Assembly: GCF_000092365.1 (NCBI RefSeq) | Contig: NC_014218.1 | Span: 1,736,001-1,800,000 of the forward strand | DNA: 64,000 nucleotides | Reading direction: 5' to 3' | Origin: Arcanobacterium haemolyticum DSM 20595 | GTDB lineage: Bacteria > Actinomycetota > Actinomycetes > Actinomycetales > Actinomycetaceae | Shown here: positions 24,980-35,699 of the stretch, in pieces | How positions within the stretch are numbered: position 1 is the stretch's first letter | Layout of the letters: each line of letters starts with the position of its first letter | The notes under the pieces: generated by a model | Told to the model about the DNA's origin: nothing | The model's input: the letters and a program-made list of their open reading frames with translations, nothing else | The model's database searches: none | Program-made: the position numbers and the translations under genes

Positions 24980-26509
24980 ATGGCAAAACCACAAGCGCGG
25001 CTCCATCTCACCGGGCGCCTATCATGGCAACTGTTAGTTGTATTCCTTGCTTTACTAGGTTCTGCACTAGTACTCGTTTCCGCTTTCGCCACGATTTCGC
25101 TACGCGCATTCCTCACCTCGGAAACAGACAAAACCCTGTCCTCTTCAGGGCAGATTGTTGCATCCCAAACAGTTGATGCCCTCATTCAAGGAACATCCGA
25201 TGCTCTGCTGCCCTCCGATTTCTACTTATATATCACGGATGATTTCGGAACATCAGTAGAAGAAGTCCATCCCTCCATTGAGCGCCGATTCGGCAAACCT
25301 GCTGATGCTCTCGCGTTAGCCTCCACTCATGTCGATCAGCCACGCACCGTTTCTGGCACGTTGAAAGGCACCGAGTGGCGGATCATTTCCGTTCCGCTCA
25401 CATCCACCGGGCACCAATCACGCATTGTGGGAAACGTCGTGATTGGCTTGCCACTCGATCAAGTAGAACGTACCGTCACCAACCTGAAACAAGTACTCAC
25501 ACTCTTCGTGCTTGCCATCATGGCCATCGGCGCACTCGTTTCAGTTGTGCTGGTGCGGCGATCCCTGCGAGCCCTACGTACAATCAGCCACGTCAGCTCC
25601 GATGTTCGCCAAGGCAACTTCTCTGCACGCGTTCCTCCAATGAAACCAGATACGGAAGTTGGGGAACTCGGCGAATCAGTCAACGCCATGCTCGATGAAA
25701 TCGAAACCCTCTTTGAAGCCCAAACGGCATCTGAGCAACGCATGCGCCGCTTCGTTTCCGATGCCTCCCACGAACTACGTACCCCACTTGCTACCGTTCG
25801 CGGCTACGCCGAACTGTACCGTATGGGCGGTGTGCCTGCCGAACAAATCCCCCAAGCCTTCACTCGGATCGAATCCGAATCCGGCCGCATGGCCAACCTG
25901 GTAGAAGATCTACTCAAACTCGCACGTTTGGACGAACGCAGTGAAATCAAACCAAAGCCTGTTGATCTTGCCGCGGTCGCGCTCAACACTATGTCAGACT
26001 TTTTGGCCCGCTGCCCCGAACGCACCGCAAACGTCACCAACCTGTCGGGCGAAGAGGTGGAATCCGTCGTCGTCATGGGAAATCAAGACGGCGTCACGCA
26101 ACTCCTCACAAACCTACTCGGAAACGTCAACACCCACACGGACCCCCATGTCCCAGTAGAAATCGCAGTGGGAATCGATCCTGACTCCCGCTCCACCGCA
26201 ATCGTGGAAGTACGCGACCATGGGCCAGGCATCCCCGAAAAAGATCGCGCCCACGTGTTTGAGCGTTTCTACAAGGCAAACTCGTCACGTTCGCGCGTTA
26301 CGGGAGAAGGCTCCGGGCTAGGGCTCGCAATCGTTGCTTCCATCATGGCAGCACACCACGGATCCGCATCCGTCCACGAAACTCCAGGTGGCGGACTCAC
26401 CGTACGCTTGCGCTTCCCCCTCCTAGACGTCACGAACCGAGAAACGGATCAGGGTTCGCACTCTTCTGATCAAGCATCATCTCAATCTGATGCCGCACAC
26501 GGCCAATAA
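24980..26509 (+). CDS. Sensor histidine kinase, TrcS/MprB-like
   Basis: Two membrane helices (about 15-45 and 170-192) flank an extracytoplasmic sensor of about 125 residues. A HAMP linker follows, then HisKA with H264 (SDASHELRTPLATV), and HATPase with the N box (LLGNVNTHT), DHGPGIPEKD, FERFYKA and GEGSGLGLAI. The last 25 residues are a polar, unconserved tail. That tail's coding DNA overlaps 80 bases of plsC on the other strand. Signal unknown. Confidence 0.94.
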   Translation: MAKPQARLHLTGRLSWQLLVVFLALLGSALVLVSAFATISLRAFLTSETDKTLSSSGQIVASQTVDALIQGTSDALLPSDFYLYITDDFGTSVEEVHPSIERRFGKPADALALASTHVDQPRTVSGTLKGTEWRIISVPLTSTGHQSRIVGNVVIGLPLDQVERTVTNLKQVLTLFVLAIMAIGALVSVVLVRRSLRALRTISHVSSDVRQGNFSARVPPMKPDTEVGELGESVNAMLDEIETLFEAQTASEQRMRRFVSDASHELRTPLATVRGYAELYRMGGVPAEQIPQAFTRIESESGRMANLVEDLLKLARLDERSEIKPKPVDLAAVALNTMSDFLARCPERTANVTNLSGEEVESVVVMGNQDGVTQLLTNLLGNVNTHTDPHVPVEIAVGIDPDSRSTAIVEVRDHGPGIPEKDRAHVFERFYKANSSRSRVTGEGSGLGLAIVASIMAAHHGSASVHETPGGGLTVRLRFPLLDVTNRETDQGSHSSDQASSQSDAAHGQ

Positions 26510-27143
26510 AAGCATCTGGCGTTTCCCCCGGCTTTCCCACCATCGGAGTGCCAATATACAAATTGACCTCCGGATGATTTAACGTAGGCAACACTTTGCC
26601 AACCGGCATCGCTTCGTGGCCTCCAGACATCGCCAACGGAACAATCGGCACGCCGATCTTCAACGCGAGCGCGGCAGCGCCCGGCTTAAACACGCCCATT
26701 TTCCCGTCACGGGAACGGGTGCCTTCCGGGAAAATGAGGATCGGGATGCCATCGCGGAGCAAGCGGCCGGTCATGCCAGCGGCACGACCCGCGTTCGCGC
26801 CCACGTTCTTCCCCTTGCGTTCGATCGGGTAGGTGTTGAAGAAAATCGAGGTCAGCTTAGCAATACCCTTCTTGCGGTAAAAATAATCGGCTGCGGCGCC
26901 CGTGGCGAGGCGTTCAGTCATGTGGTTTGGAAGAAGCGAAAACACCATCGGCGCATCCAAATGCGACGAATGATTTCCCACCACGATATAGGCCCCGTCG
27001 AGCCCCTCCACATTTTCTTCACCCCACACGGTTGCCCCCAGGAGCGCTTTCATCGCGGGGCGCGTGAATACCTTGCGTACCGCGGAACGAACCTTGCGTT
27101 TACCTTCTGAATGGTAATCGTCTAGCGGGTGTAATTCGTTCAT
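26430..27143 (-). CDS. 1-acyl-glycerol-3-phosphate acyltransferase (PlsC family)
   Basis: Adds the second acyl chain in phospholipid synthesis. The catalytic NHSSHLD box (HX4D) and the FPEGTRSRDG motif are intact, with IVPLAMSGGHEAMP after. 237 residues, normal. Its 5' end overlaps the SDR stop by 4 bases (ATGA), so the two are co-transcribed. The 3' end overlaps the sensor kinase gene on the opposite strand. Confidence 0.93.
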   Translation of the reverse strand: MNELHPLDDYHSEGKRKVRSAVRKVFTRPAMKALLGATVWGEENVEGLDGAYIVVGNHSSHLDAPMVFSLLPNHMTERLATGAAADYFYRKKGIAKLTSIFFNTYPIERKGKNVGANAGRAAGMTGRLLRDGIPILIFPEGTRSRDGKMGVFKPGAAALALKIGVPIVPLAMSGGHEAMPVGKVLPTLNHPEVNLYIGTPMVGKPGETPDAFIGRVRHQIEMMLDQKSANPDPFLGS

Positions 27144-27937
27144 CGCCGGCCCTTGTTCAGCTTCTTCACGGCCTTGTGCACAAGCCGTTGCGGGGCGTGC
27201 TTGGCGAAGAATGCCATGGTTTTGAAGCGCTTGGATGGGACAGTGGTGATTTTTCCGCGTTCTACGTCATTCAAGGCTTCGTCGATTACTCGCTGGGCGT
27301 CCAGCCACAGCCACGATGGTATCGACGACGTAGAAACACCCGACCGCTGATGGAATTCTGTACGTACCCAGCCCGGTAGGAATGCCACAACTTGCACACC
27401 GTAATCCCCTACTTCGATCGCGAGGGATTCGGACCACATGCGTACGAACGATTTCACGGCGGCGTAGGCCCCCATCGGAGCCAGCGATGCCACCGAGGCA
27501 GTCGTAATAATGACTCCGGAGTGGCGCTGTTTCATAGCGAACGCCGCGGCGCCGCCCAGTTCCATCGGGACAAGGGCCATGAGTTCGGCGCCGGCGCGGA
27601 GCTGTGTGGCATCGTCCGTAGCCATCGGGGAATACATGCCCGAACCGGCATTGTTCACGAATACTGTGATCGGATCTGTTTGATCTAAAAGGCGCTGTTT
27701 CACCGCGTCCACACCATCGCGCGTGCTCAAATCGGCTTGAAGCACCGCCACATTCACTCCGAACGTGTCATGGAGTACAGCGGCATTTTCGGCCAGGCGC
27801 TCCCCGTTTCGGGCAACAAGCACAAGGTCGCATCCGCGGGCGGCCAGTGCCTGCGCGAACGCAGCCCCCATGCCTGATGTTCCACCCGTAATAAGAGCGC
27901 GACCAGCGAGGTTACTTTGACTACCTTGTTTCTTCAC
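27140..27937 (-). CDS. Short-chain dehydrogenase/reductase (SDR)
   Basis: Classical SDR with the cofactor loop TGGTSGMGAAFAQ, strand motif NNAGSGMYSP and catalytic S-Y-K triad (TTASVASLAP, YAAVK). An Arg after strand 2 (VARNGERL) suggests NADPH. 265 residues, GTG start. It is joined to plsC by a 4-base overlap, which hints at lipid metabolism, but the substrate cannot be inferred. Confidence 0.9.
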   Translation of the reverse strand: MKKQGSQSNLAGRALITGGTSGMGAAFAQALAARGCDLVLVARNGERLAENAAVLHDTFGVNVAVLQADLSTRDGVDAVKQRLLDQTDPITVFVNNAGSGMYSPMATDDATQLRAGAELMALVPMELGGAAAFAMKQRHSGVIITTASVASLAPMGAYAAVKSFVRMWSESLAIEVGDYGVQVVAFLPGWVRTEFHQRSGVSTSSIPSWLWLDAQRVIDEALNDVERGKITTVPSKRFKTMAFFAKHAPQRLVHKAVKKLNKGRR

Positions 27938-28079
27938 ACTATCTACGTTAGATCACTTCGCGCCGCAGGGCACCCCTATGTGCCGTGTTCGTGGGAATTA
28001 TCTACTCGGAAGCGTGTGTACGGTTTGGGTAGTTCTGCACACAGGTATAGAATCATGGGGCGTTTAACATGGAGGAAAT

Positions 28080-29285
28080 ATGCAAGAGATGAACGTACCC
28101 GGCTGGGTAGTGCAGGCATTCGTGCGTAGTGCACTGGATGCTGGCGCCACAGCAGAACGTGCGCTCGTTGAGGAAACCGCCTATAAGCTGTTGGAAATGT
28201 GGGCGGCTCCAGAACGAATCTTCCATAACACACGGCATTTGACCGACATGCTGGCGCGCGTAGATACGTTAGCCACCGAAACCCAAAGCCCGTGCCTAGT
28301 TCGGTTAGCTACGTGGGGCCACGGGCTTGTGTTTAACATTTCCGATGAAGCCGTGTACTCCCGCAACGGCGGCGAAGATGAGCGAGCATCCGCCGCCCTA
28401 GCCGTTGAATTGTTCGAAAAGATCGGTATTCCTGAAGAAAATCTTGATCGGATTTTATCGCTCATTTCGAGTTTGCACAAACGCCACGACGTTCCCGGCA
28501 CCGCGCAGCGTGCCGACGAAACGGCACGTTTCGATTCTATCGACGTCGATAGGCTGGCCCTTTACGATGCTCATTTCGGCAGTTTGGCCACTGCCCCGCA
28601 ACATTACAAAACCTACGTGTCACAGGTACGCGAAGAATACGCTCACGTACCCGATCAAGCATGGCTGTTGGCGCGTCGTCGAATCGTCGAACATCTCTTA
28701 GCCCGCAAACGTATCTTTCTCACCCCGCTTGCCGCTGATTGGGAACCAGTTGCTCGGCAGAACCTTTCCGCAGAACTGGAACGAATCGAAGCCGCATGCA
28801 CGGCCGCACTGGAAGAATGCCGCGCCGCAGAAACAGCAGAATCCGCAGAAAACGCAACACAAGAGGCGGTAGCCTCCACTAAACCTGATACGCCTGCTAC
28901 CGAAACGGTTACAGCCGCTCCTGATACGTCCGTAAGTAGCGATACCGTTGATCCCATGGTTCGCTTGTTCCAGACCGCACAAATGGAACGAATTTCCGAA
29001 ACGGTTGAACCTGAAGAAAGCGCAGGATCACCAGGCGACAGCATCGATGATGAGATTTCGGACGTGATCCAGCCTCATATTCCTGTTGTAAAACGTTCTT
29101 CCCTAGAAGAACTCGACGAAGCGTTTACTCCAGGTGCTCCCCCACGCGTACTCGATCATTCCCAAGCTGAAGCGGCTCGGCGCGAACAGATCGCGAAAGA
29201 CACAATCGAAACGATCGAACGCAAACATCAAGAAGCACGTGAAGAACGCGAAGGGCAGGCTGGGCTAGGAACCTCATTTTTGTAG
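28080..29285 (+). CDS. HD-superfamily phosphohydrolase-like protein (COG4339 type) with altered HD motif
   Basis: The N-terminal 215 residues follow predicted HD phosphohydrolases of the COG4339 kind: RIFHNTRHLTDML, then WGHGLVFN where relatives have WFHDxxY, then REEYAHVP, RRRIVEHLLARKRIFLT and RQNLSAELERI. The Asp of the HD pair is replaced by Gly, so metal binding is probably impaired. Residues 230-401 are a low-complexity acidic, Ala/Glu/Thr-rich tail ending in a charged helix (EREGQAGLG). GGAGG precedes ATG 28080. Single gene with a terminator. Function unknown. Confidence 0.75.
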   Translation: MQEMNVPGWVVQAFVRSALDAGATAERALVEETAYKLLEMWAAPERIFHNTRHLTDMLARVDTLATETQSPCLVRLATWGHGLVFNISDEAVYSRNGGEDERASAALAVELFEKIGIPEENLDRILSLISSLHKRHDVPGTAQRADETARFDSIDVDRLALYDAHFGSLATAPQHYKTYVSQVREEYAHVPDQAWLLARRRIVEHLLARKRIFLTPLAADWEPVARQNLSAELERIEAACTAALEECRAAETAESAENATQEAVASTKPDTPATETVTAAPDTSVSSDTVDPMVRLFQTAQMERISETVEPEESAGSPGDSIDDEISDVIQPHIPVVKRSSLEELDEAFTPGAPPRVLDHSQAEAARREQIAKDTIETIERKHQEAREEREGQAGLGTSFL

Positions 29286-29345
29286 TGTTTTCCTGCTGGA
29301 TGCCCAATTTTGCACTGCATCGCTCATCCACTTCCTGCATTTTGT

Positions 29346-29405
29346 TTGAGGATCCGGCACGCCCTGCAATATACCGCTAACCCGTGCCGGATCCTCAATG
29401 TTTTT
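29346..29405 (+). terminator. Terminator after the HD-like gene
   Basis: 15-bp perfect stem (TTGAGGATCCGGCAC / GTGCCGGATCCTCAA) with a 23-base loop, then TGTTTTTG. The remainder of the 29286-29490 gap shows nothing else. Confidence 0.85.
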
Positions 29406-29485
29406 GCAGGTAGCTGGCGGGCAAGTGGCGGGCAACAGGGCGACGGACAACAGAGTGGCAACAGGATGGCCAGACAAGTAAACAC

Positions 29486-29524
29486 AAAAAGGCCGGGAGC
29501 CTGGAAAATTCCAGGCTCCCGGCC
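29486..29524 (-). terminator. Terminator of groEL
   Basis: 14-bp perfect stem (GGCCGGGAGCCTGG / CCAGGCTCCCGGCC) followed on the minus strand by TTTTTG, 19 bases past the groEL stop. Confidence 0.93.
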
Positions 29525-29542
29525 TTAGTGGAGAAACTAATC

Positions 29543-31180
<1,638 letters not shown>

Positions 31181-31272
31181 CTAGGGTGGTTGACGGCCAG
31201 TGCCCGCGACGGACGATGTTCGCACATCCGCGTTCTGTTTCGCGTTGCGCGGCACCTCACTAGCCAACGTAC

Positions 31273-31297
31273 TATCACTCTCCATCCGAGAGTGCCA
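31273..31297. promoter_or_regulatory. CIRCE element, distal copy
   Basis: On the minus strand GGCACTC, nine bases, GAGTGATA. One arm deviates slightly from the TTAGCACTC-N9-GAGTGCTAA consensus bound by HrcA. Confidence 0.8.
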
Positions 31298-31305
31298 GTA
31301 TCGAT

Positions 31306-31332
31306 TTTGGCACTCTCGCGGTGAGAGTGCAA
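31306..31332. promoter_or_regulatory. CIRCE element, proximal copy
   Basis: On the minus strand TTGCACTC, nine bases (TCACCGCGA), GAGTGCCAA. HrcA operator about 145 bases upstream of groEL; with the distal copy it gives paired operators. Confidence 0.88.
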
Positions 31333-31372
31333 GATGGCAGGCGACGACGAACGTGCAGTTACTCTACGAGAG

Positions 31373-31416
31373 AAAAGTTGAGTGGACCTGGCGCAAGTCG
31401 CATTCCAGGTCCACTC
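31373..31416 (-). terminator. Terminator of the LytR_C gene
   Basis: 12-bp perfect stem (GAGTGGACCTGG / CCAGGTCCACTC), 13-base loop, followed on the minus strand by AACTTTTC. Confidence 0.82.
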
Positions 31417-31432
31417 GTATGTTTTATCTGTG

Positions 31433-32104
31433 TTATCGAAGAACGACGACGATGTCCGCACTCATGGAGACGCCGTCACCTTCGGCAACGGCGCCTCTGC
31501 CAAGATGTTGAGCAATATCTTCGGCCATGGCCTTCATGTCCGCATTCTTGTAGTAGATCGTGGTTGTTGTTGGTGTGTTGCCGCCCTTGTAGTTATCGGC
31601 TGTGACGTTGGCATATCCAGCTTCTTTCAGCTGTCCTTGAACTTCTGCAGCTAATCCGGAAATCCCCTTACCGTTGAGAACTCGCACATTAACGTTTTTG
31701 TTGAGTGCTGGTTTTTCAGGTTCTGCTGGAGCTGGTGGAGCTGGTGGAGCTTCTTCCTTTTTGGGTTCAGCTGGTGCCTGCCCAGCTTTATCGGGTGTAG
31801 AAGAGTTTTGTTCAGTCTGCTTGTCTTTTTCTTGTTCAGCCTGCTTGTCTTTTTCTGGGGTGACAACTGAGGCTACTGTTTCTCGAGCGGAAGAATCGCT
31901 AGAGATCCATTTTCCTACTCCCCAGCCTGCAAGTGGTGCAATGAGCAGAACAGCCACGAGCGCAACTAGCCATGGGCTAACGCGCGTTGGCTTACGATGT
32001 GCACCGAGAGTCTGCCGCTCTTGCGCCAAACGATCAAATTCATCTTCTAAGTATGCGTTCACGTTCTCTAGCCTATCTAAACTTCCGCTCAACGAACTCC
32101 TCAT
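31433..32104 (-). CDS. Membrane-anchored LytR C-terminal-domain protein
   Basis: Short cytoplasmic head, one membrane helix (about 43-67), a Glu/Lys/Pro-rich spacer (about 80-135), and an external LytR_C domain (about 138-223) with NVRVLNGKGISGLAAEVQ. The catalytic LCP (glycopolymer transferase) domain is absent, so this is a stand-alone LytR_C protein whose role is not established. It sits 14 bases downstream of the DUF3263 gene, a frequent actinobacterial pair. Confidence 0.86.
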   Translation of the reverse strand: MRSSLSGSLDRLENVNAYLEDEFDRLAQERQTLGAHRKPTRVSPWLVALVAVLLIAPLAGWGVGKWISSDSSARETVASVVTPEKDKQAEQEKDKQTEQNSSTPDKAGQAPAEPKKEEAPPAPPAPAEPEKPALNKNVNVRVLNGKGISGLAAEVQGQLKEAGYANVTADNYKGGNTPTTTTIYYKNADMKAMAEDIAQHLGRGAVAEGDGVSMSADIVVVLR

Positions 32105-32118
32105 TATACCGTGTTCAT

Positions 32119-32400
32119 CTATCGACGTAGTTGACGTTCGTCAGCTTTCGCGTCTCGAAGCCGCCGCAATCGATCAACAAGAACCGGTTTTGCTTTCCAC
32201 ACGCGCTTGTCTTCAAGCATTCGAGACAAGATGATGTAGTACTTCATGGGAGAGATACCTAATTCTTGTGTGATGGCTCGATCTTTCGTGGGGGCAAGTT
32301 TCCACCAGGATTCTTCGATAGTGAGGACTTTTTCTTCTATCGACGTGAGCTGGTTTGGGTTGTCTTTCTCCACAGATTCCATGAGTGTAAGTCTATTCAA
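32119..32400 (-). CDS. DUF3263 protein
   Basis: Small helical protein of unknown function found across actinobacteria. The conserved pattern is [18 protein letters not shown], then [23 protein letters not shown] and a basic end (RLRRLRD). The middle part resembles a helix-turn-helix, so it may bind DNA. I chose TTG 32400 because AAAGGAAG stands six bases upstream; ATG 32382 is the alternative. Divergent from ung and in one operon with the LytR_C gene. Confidence 0.86.
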   Translation of the reverse strand: MNRLTLMESVEKDNPNQLTSIEEKVLTIEESWWKLAPTKDRAITQELGISPMKYYIILSRMLEDKRVWKAKPVLVDRLRRLRDAKADERQLRR

Positions 32401-32431
32401 ATATTGCTTCCTTTCGCCGTATTATAGTGCC

Positions 32432-33103
32432 ATGAGTGATCTAGATGGAGTTATGCATCCCACGTGGGCGCACGCAATGGAACCAGTTGCCGCACACATC
32501 CACGCGATGGGAGATTTCTTGCGTGAAGAAAATGCACAGGGCCGCGGTTACCTCCCGGCTGGTGCAAACATTTTGCGCGCCTTCCAACAACCATTACCAG
32601 ATATTCGCGTGCTGATTGTTGGCCAGGATCCATACCCCACTCCAGGCCATCCTGTAGGGCTGTCATTTTCTGTCGATCGCAGTGTCCGCCCGCTTCCTCG
32701 ATCGTTGGTCAACATTTACCGCGAACTCCACGATGATTTAGGCATAACTCCACCGCCGCATGGCGATCTCTCTTCATGGACCCATCAAGGGATCATGCTT
32801 CTTAACAGAGTCCTCACCGTATGCCCATCGCACCCCGGTTCGCACGCGAACCGGGGCTGGGAGGCCATCACCGATCACGCGATTCGTGTTCTCGCGCAAC
32901 GTGAATCGCCACTTGTTGCGATTTTGTGGGGCAAGCAGGCACAGTCGGTAGCAAGGCTTCTGCCGCATGTTCCGGCGGTGATGAGCCCGCACCCGTCTCC
33001 GCTTTCGGCTCATCGTGGCTTTTTCGGTTCGAAACCATTTTCTCGAGCGAATACTCTTCTCGCTCAACAGGGTGCAACCCCTGTTGATTGGACAATCCGC
33101 TAG
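32432..33103 (+). CDS. ung: Uracil-DNA glycosylase, family 1
   Basis: Removes uracil from DNA to start base excision repair. The active-site loop [16 protein letters not shown] (catalytic Asp), [16 protein letters not shown] and the C-terminal [16 protein letters not shown] (catalytic His) are intact. ATG 32432 gives 223 residues, the usual size; the long in-frame extension upstream runs over the DUF3263 gene and is not coding. Convergent with the surface protein gene, 7 bases apart. Confidence 0.96.
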   Translation: MSDLDGVMHPTWAHAMEPVAAHIHAMGDFLREENAQGRGYLPAGANILRAFQQPLPDIRVLIVGQDPYPTPGHPVGLSFSVDRSVRPLPRSLVNIYRELHDDLGITPPPHGDLSSWTHQGIMLLNRVLTVCPSHPGSHANRGWEAITDHAIRVLAQRESPLVAILWGKQAQSVARLLPHVPAVMSPHPSPLSAHRGFFGSKPFSRANTLLAQQGATPVDWTIR

Positions 33104-33110
33104 AAGGGAG

Positions 33111-34397
33111 TTAGAGAGAGCGGAACTTACGCTTTTCCCAGATGAGGAACCCTATTCCACTGGCAATGATCGCGAGCGCGATACCACTTAACACATAAAG
33201 TTCTGGCCCGGTTTGAGCGAGCTTAGGCGTTTCAGGTTCGGTTCGCGCGGGTTGAACAGCGGGCGGTTGAGGATTGACGATCGGCGTGGCTTCGGTGGCA
33301 GGTGGTACGGGAGTAACCACGCAGGCGCCTGAGTTCCGTTCAATTATCCGGCCAGTTTTGGGATCACGAACTGGAACACCATCGTTGTCCACACACATGT
33401 CTGCGTGGCCTAGCCAGGATATTGTGGCAGTGTCAGTCATCCGCATTTTTTCTTCGCGAACCATCACGAGTGTTTGCCCATGCCGTTCGGGAGATGCCAT
33501 AGGGGTAATTAGCGATCCGTGGAATCGTGCAGTATCGATGCTCACGCCGATTTCTGCGTCACCGGCGTCACGCACATCCCCCGTTCTCATATAAAAGGCC
33601 TCCCGTGCTGGAACGTGGCTAGCATCCATAACTTCACCGGCTTCATTTTCCAGCGTGAATCCGGCAGGCACAGTCACAGCCACAAACGGGTAGCCTGTTT
33701 CTACATTAAACGGCCCCAATCGTTCCCCAGCGAAGTCACGCCGATCCGGCACGTTCAGCGCCACACCTGTGTGTAGTTCTTCCTGTACGATCCCTACATT
33801 TTCCGGCGAAATTAAGTAGCGATACACTGCAGCAATCGCTTGGCTATCTACTCCGTGGGTGTCTTCTGATGCGAGAGCCGTAAAATCAGGATCTACCCCG
33901 TCAGTTAAATGCCAGATGGCAGATTGGGTTGCCGTAATCGCTTGAGAAGCCGCCAGTTCGCGTATACCAGCCGCACGCGCCACATCCTCTAACGAACTGG
34001 TGGGGTAAGAGTTGTGGATAATCCACGCCACTTTCCGCCGCACAGATTCATCAGTTTTAAAAGCGTTTTCTCCTTTGAAATCACCCCATGAACTTGTAAC
34101 CGTAGGAGAGGTGCGATCTGGCTGTACAGTCAGTTCCAAACAATACGCATGATATGTTCCGGCATCGCCCGTATTTACCGTAAATAGCACAGGTCGTGCC
34201 TGCCAGGATCGTGTGGTAAATCCTTCGTGCTGGCGGGCATTTTCTGCCGGAGTATACCGCATACTAACACCAGTTAGGTGCGGATCTTGTTCTTCAATAT
34301 CGTGCTCTGCGTTCTCTGCATGAGCCACAGTGGGCGCCAAGCAGAGTGCAGCAGCAGCTAACAGTGTGTTCAATGAACGCATGAATCTTTTCATCAT
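33111..34397 (-). CDS. Wall-anchored thioester (TQxA) domain adhesin
   Basis: Surface protein with a signal peptide (ending near AHAEN), a thioester domain with Cys86 (YHAYCLEL) and Gln158 (TQSAIWHLTDG), which in this family form an internal Cys-Gln thioester that bonds covalently to host targets. A beta-rich stalk follows, then a Pro-rich spacer and the sorting signal LAQTG, a membrane helix and a basic tail (EKRKFRSL). 428 residues from ATG 34397. It lacks the isopeptide-domain shaft of larger pilin-type adhesins. Host binding is inferred from the family. Confidence 0.88.
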   Translation of the reverse strand: MMKRFMRSLNTLLAAAALCLAPTVAHAENAEHDIEEQDPHLTGVSMRYTPAENARQHEGFTTRSWQARPVLFTVNTGDAGTYHAYCLELTVQPDRTSPTVTSSWGDFKGENAFKTDESVRRKVAWIIHNSYPTSSLEDVARAAGIRELAASQAITATQSAIWHLTDGVDPDFTALASEDTHGVDSQAIAAVYRYLISPENVGIVQEELHTGVALNVPDRRDFAGERLGPFNVETGYPFVAVTVPAGFTLENEAGEVMDASHVPAREAFYMRTGDVRDAGDAEIGVSIDTARFHGSLITPMASPERHGQTLVMVREEKMRMTDTATISWLGHADMCVDNDGVPVRDPKTGRIIERNSGACVVTPVPPATEATPIVNPQPPAVQPARTEPETPKLAQTGPELYVLSGIALAIIASGIGFLIWEKRKFRSL

Positions 34398-34458
34398 CAA
34401 CCAATCTCTCAGAAATGTATGATGAAAATAGATTAACGAATATCAAACATCATCAAAG

Positions 34459-34488
34459 ATAACTATCCACAACCGATAGTTATCCACA
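34459..34488. promoter_or_regulatory. Inverted repeat with two DnaA-box-like sites between kbl and the adhesin gene
   Basis: ATAACTATC, seven bases, GATAGTTAT. The same stretch contains CTATCCACA (34463) and TTATCCACA (34480), one and zero mismatches from the DnaA box. It could be an operator of the adhesin gene or the terminator of kbl. Confidence 0.4.
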
Positions 34489-34508
34489 ATTTAGAGGGAC
34501 GAACCAAC

Positions 34509-35699
34509 TCACATCACGGCATCGCGGGCAGCCACAAACGCAGCCACAGCAGCCCGCACATCATCAGCCGAATGAGCCGCAGACAACTGAACACGAATAC
34601 GAGCCTTACCCAGCGGAACCACCGGATACGAGAACGCGGTTACATAAACTCCCAGTTCACCCAACTTAGCGGCAATCTGGCCGGCGAGGCGAGCCCCGTC
34701 GTCGCCAGGGAACATCACCGCAATAATCGCGTGACTTCCAGGCAACAACTCAAACCCAGCCTCAGCCATCAACGTACGGAACAACTGAGCATTATCGGCC
34801 ACACGCTCACGCAAATCGTCACCCGCGCGCGCCACGTCCAACGCCTTCAACGAACCCGCAACCAACGAAGGCGCAACCGCATTCGAGAACAGATATGGCC
34901 GTGCGCGCTGCTTCAACAACGCAACCAACTCAGCAGGCCCAGCAATATAGCCACCGGACGCACCACCAAGCGCCTTACCCAAGGTGCCACTCAAAATATC
35001 CACACGATCCGCAACACCAAACTTCGACGGCGTGCCCGAACCATGCTCACCCACAATGCCAGTCGCGTGCGAATCGTCAACCATCACCATCGCACCAAAC
35101 TCTTCAGCCAAGTCACAAATCTCCGGAAGCTTCGCATAGTAGCCATCCATCGAAAAAACGCCATCCGTCACGATCAAGATCCGGCCAGCGCCACCCTCAC
35201 GCGCAGCAACCAGCTGCTCACGAAGCTCGCCCATGTCCGAATTCTTGTAACGGAAGCGCCGAGCCTTACTCAGCCGAACGCCGTCGATAATCGACGCATG
35301 ATTCAGCTCATCAGAAATCACCGCGTCGTCTTTACTCAACAAAACTTCGAAAATACCACCGTTGGCGTCAAACGCAGATGGGAACAAAATCGCGTCCTCC
35401 ATCCCCACGTAATCCGCAATCTTCCGCTCCAAATCGCGGTGAATATCCTGCGTACCACAAATAAAACGAACCGACGCCGTACCATACCCATACTCGTCCA
35501 AGCCCGCGTGAGCCGCCGCAATAATCTCAGGATTATCCGCCAAACCCAAATAATTGTTCGCACAAAAATTCAGCAACTCGCCATCAGCGGTACGAATGTG
35601 CGCAGACTGCGGCGAAACAATCGCACGCTCGCTCTTAAACAACCCAGCCTCACGGATCTCCTGTAAAGTCCGCGCCAAATCCTCACGAATACTAAACAT
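34509..35699 (-). CDS. kbl: 2-amino-3-ketobutyrate CoA ligase
   Basis: PLP enzyme that splits 2-amino-3-ketobutyrate with CoA into glycine and acetyl-CoA, the second step of threonine breakdown. The PLP-Lys motif [15 protein letters not shown], the [14 protein letters not shown] loop and [13 protein letters not shown] at the start are all present. 396 residues. Overlaps the tdh stop by one base, so the two form an operon. Codons end mostly in G or T. Confidence 0.97.
   Translation of the reverse strand: MFSIREDLARTLQEIREAGLFKSERAIVSPQSAHIRTADGELLNFCANNYLGLADNPEIIAAAHAGLDEYGYGTASVRFICGTQDIHRDLERKIADYVGMEDAILFPSAFDANGGIFEVLLSKDDAVISDELNHASIIDGVRLSKARRFRYKNSDMGELREQLVAAREGGAGRILIVTDGVFSMDGYYAKLPEICDLAEEFGAMVMVDDSHATGIVGEHGSGTPSKFGVADRVDILSGTLGKALGGASGGYIAGPAELVALLKQRARPYLFSNAVAPSLVAGSLKALDVARAGDDLRERVADNAQLFRTLMAEAGFELLPGSHAIIAVMFPGDDGARLAGQIAAKLGELGVYVTAFSYPVVPLGKARIRVQLSAAHSADDVRAAVAAFVAARDAVM

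Noticed and set aside
34463-34488. Replication origin
   Set aside because: Only two DnaA-like boxes and no dnaA, dnaN, AT-rich unwinding region or gyrase genes nearby.
34572-35666. 364-residue open frame opposite kbl
   Set aside because: Arg/Asn/Gln/Thr-rich shadow of a well-defined enzyme gene.
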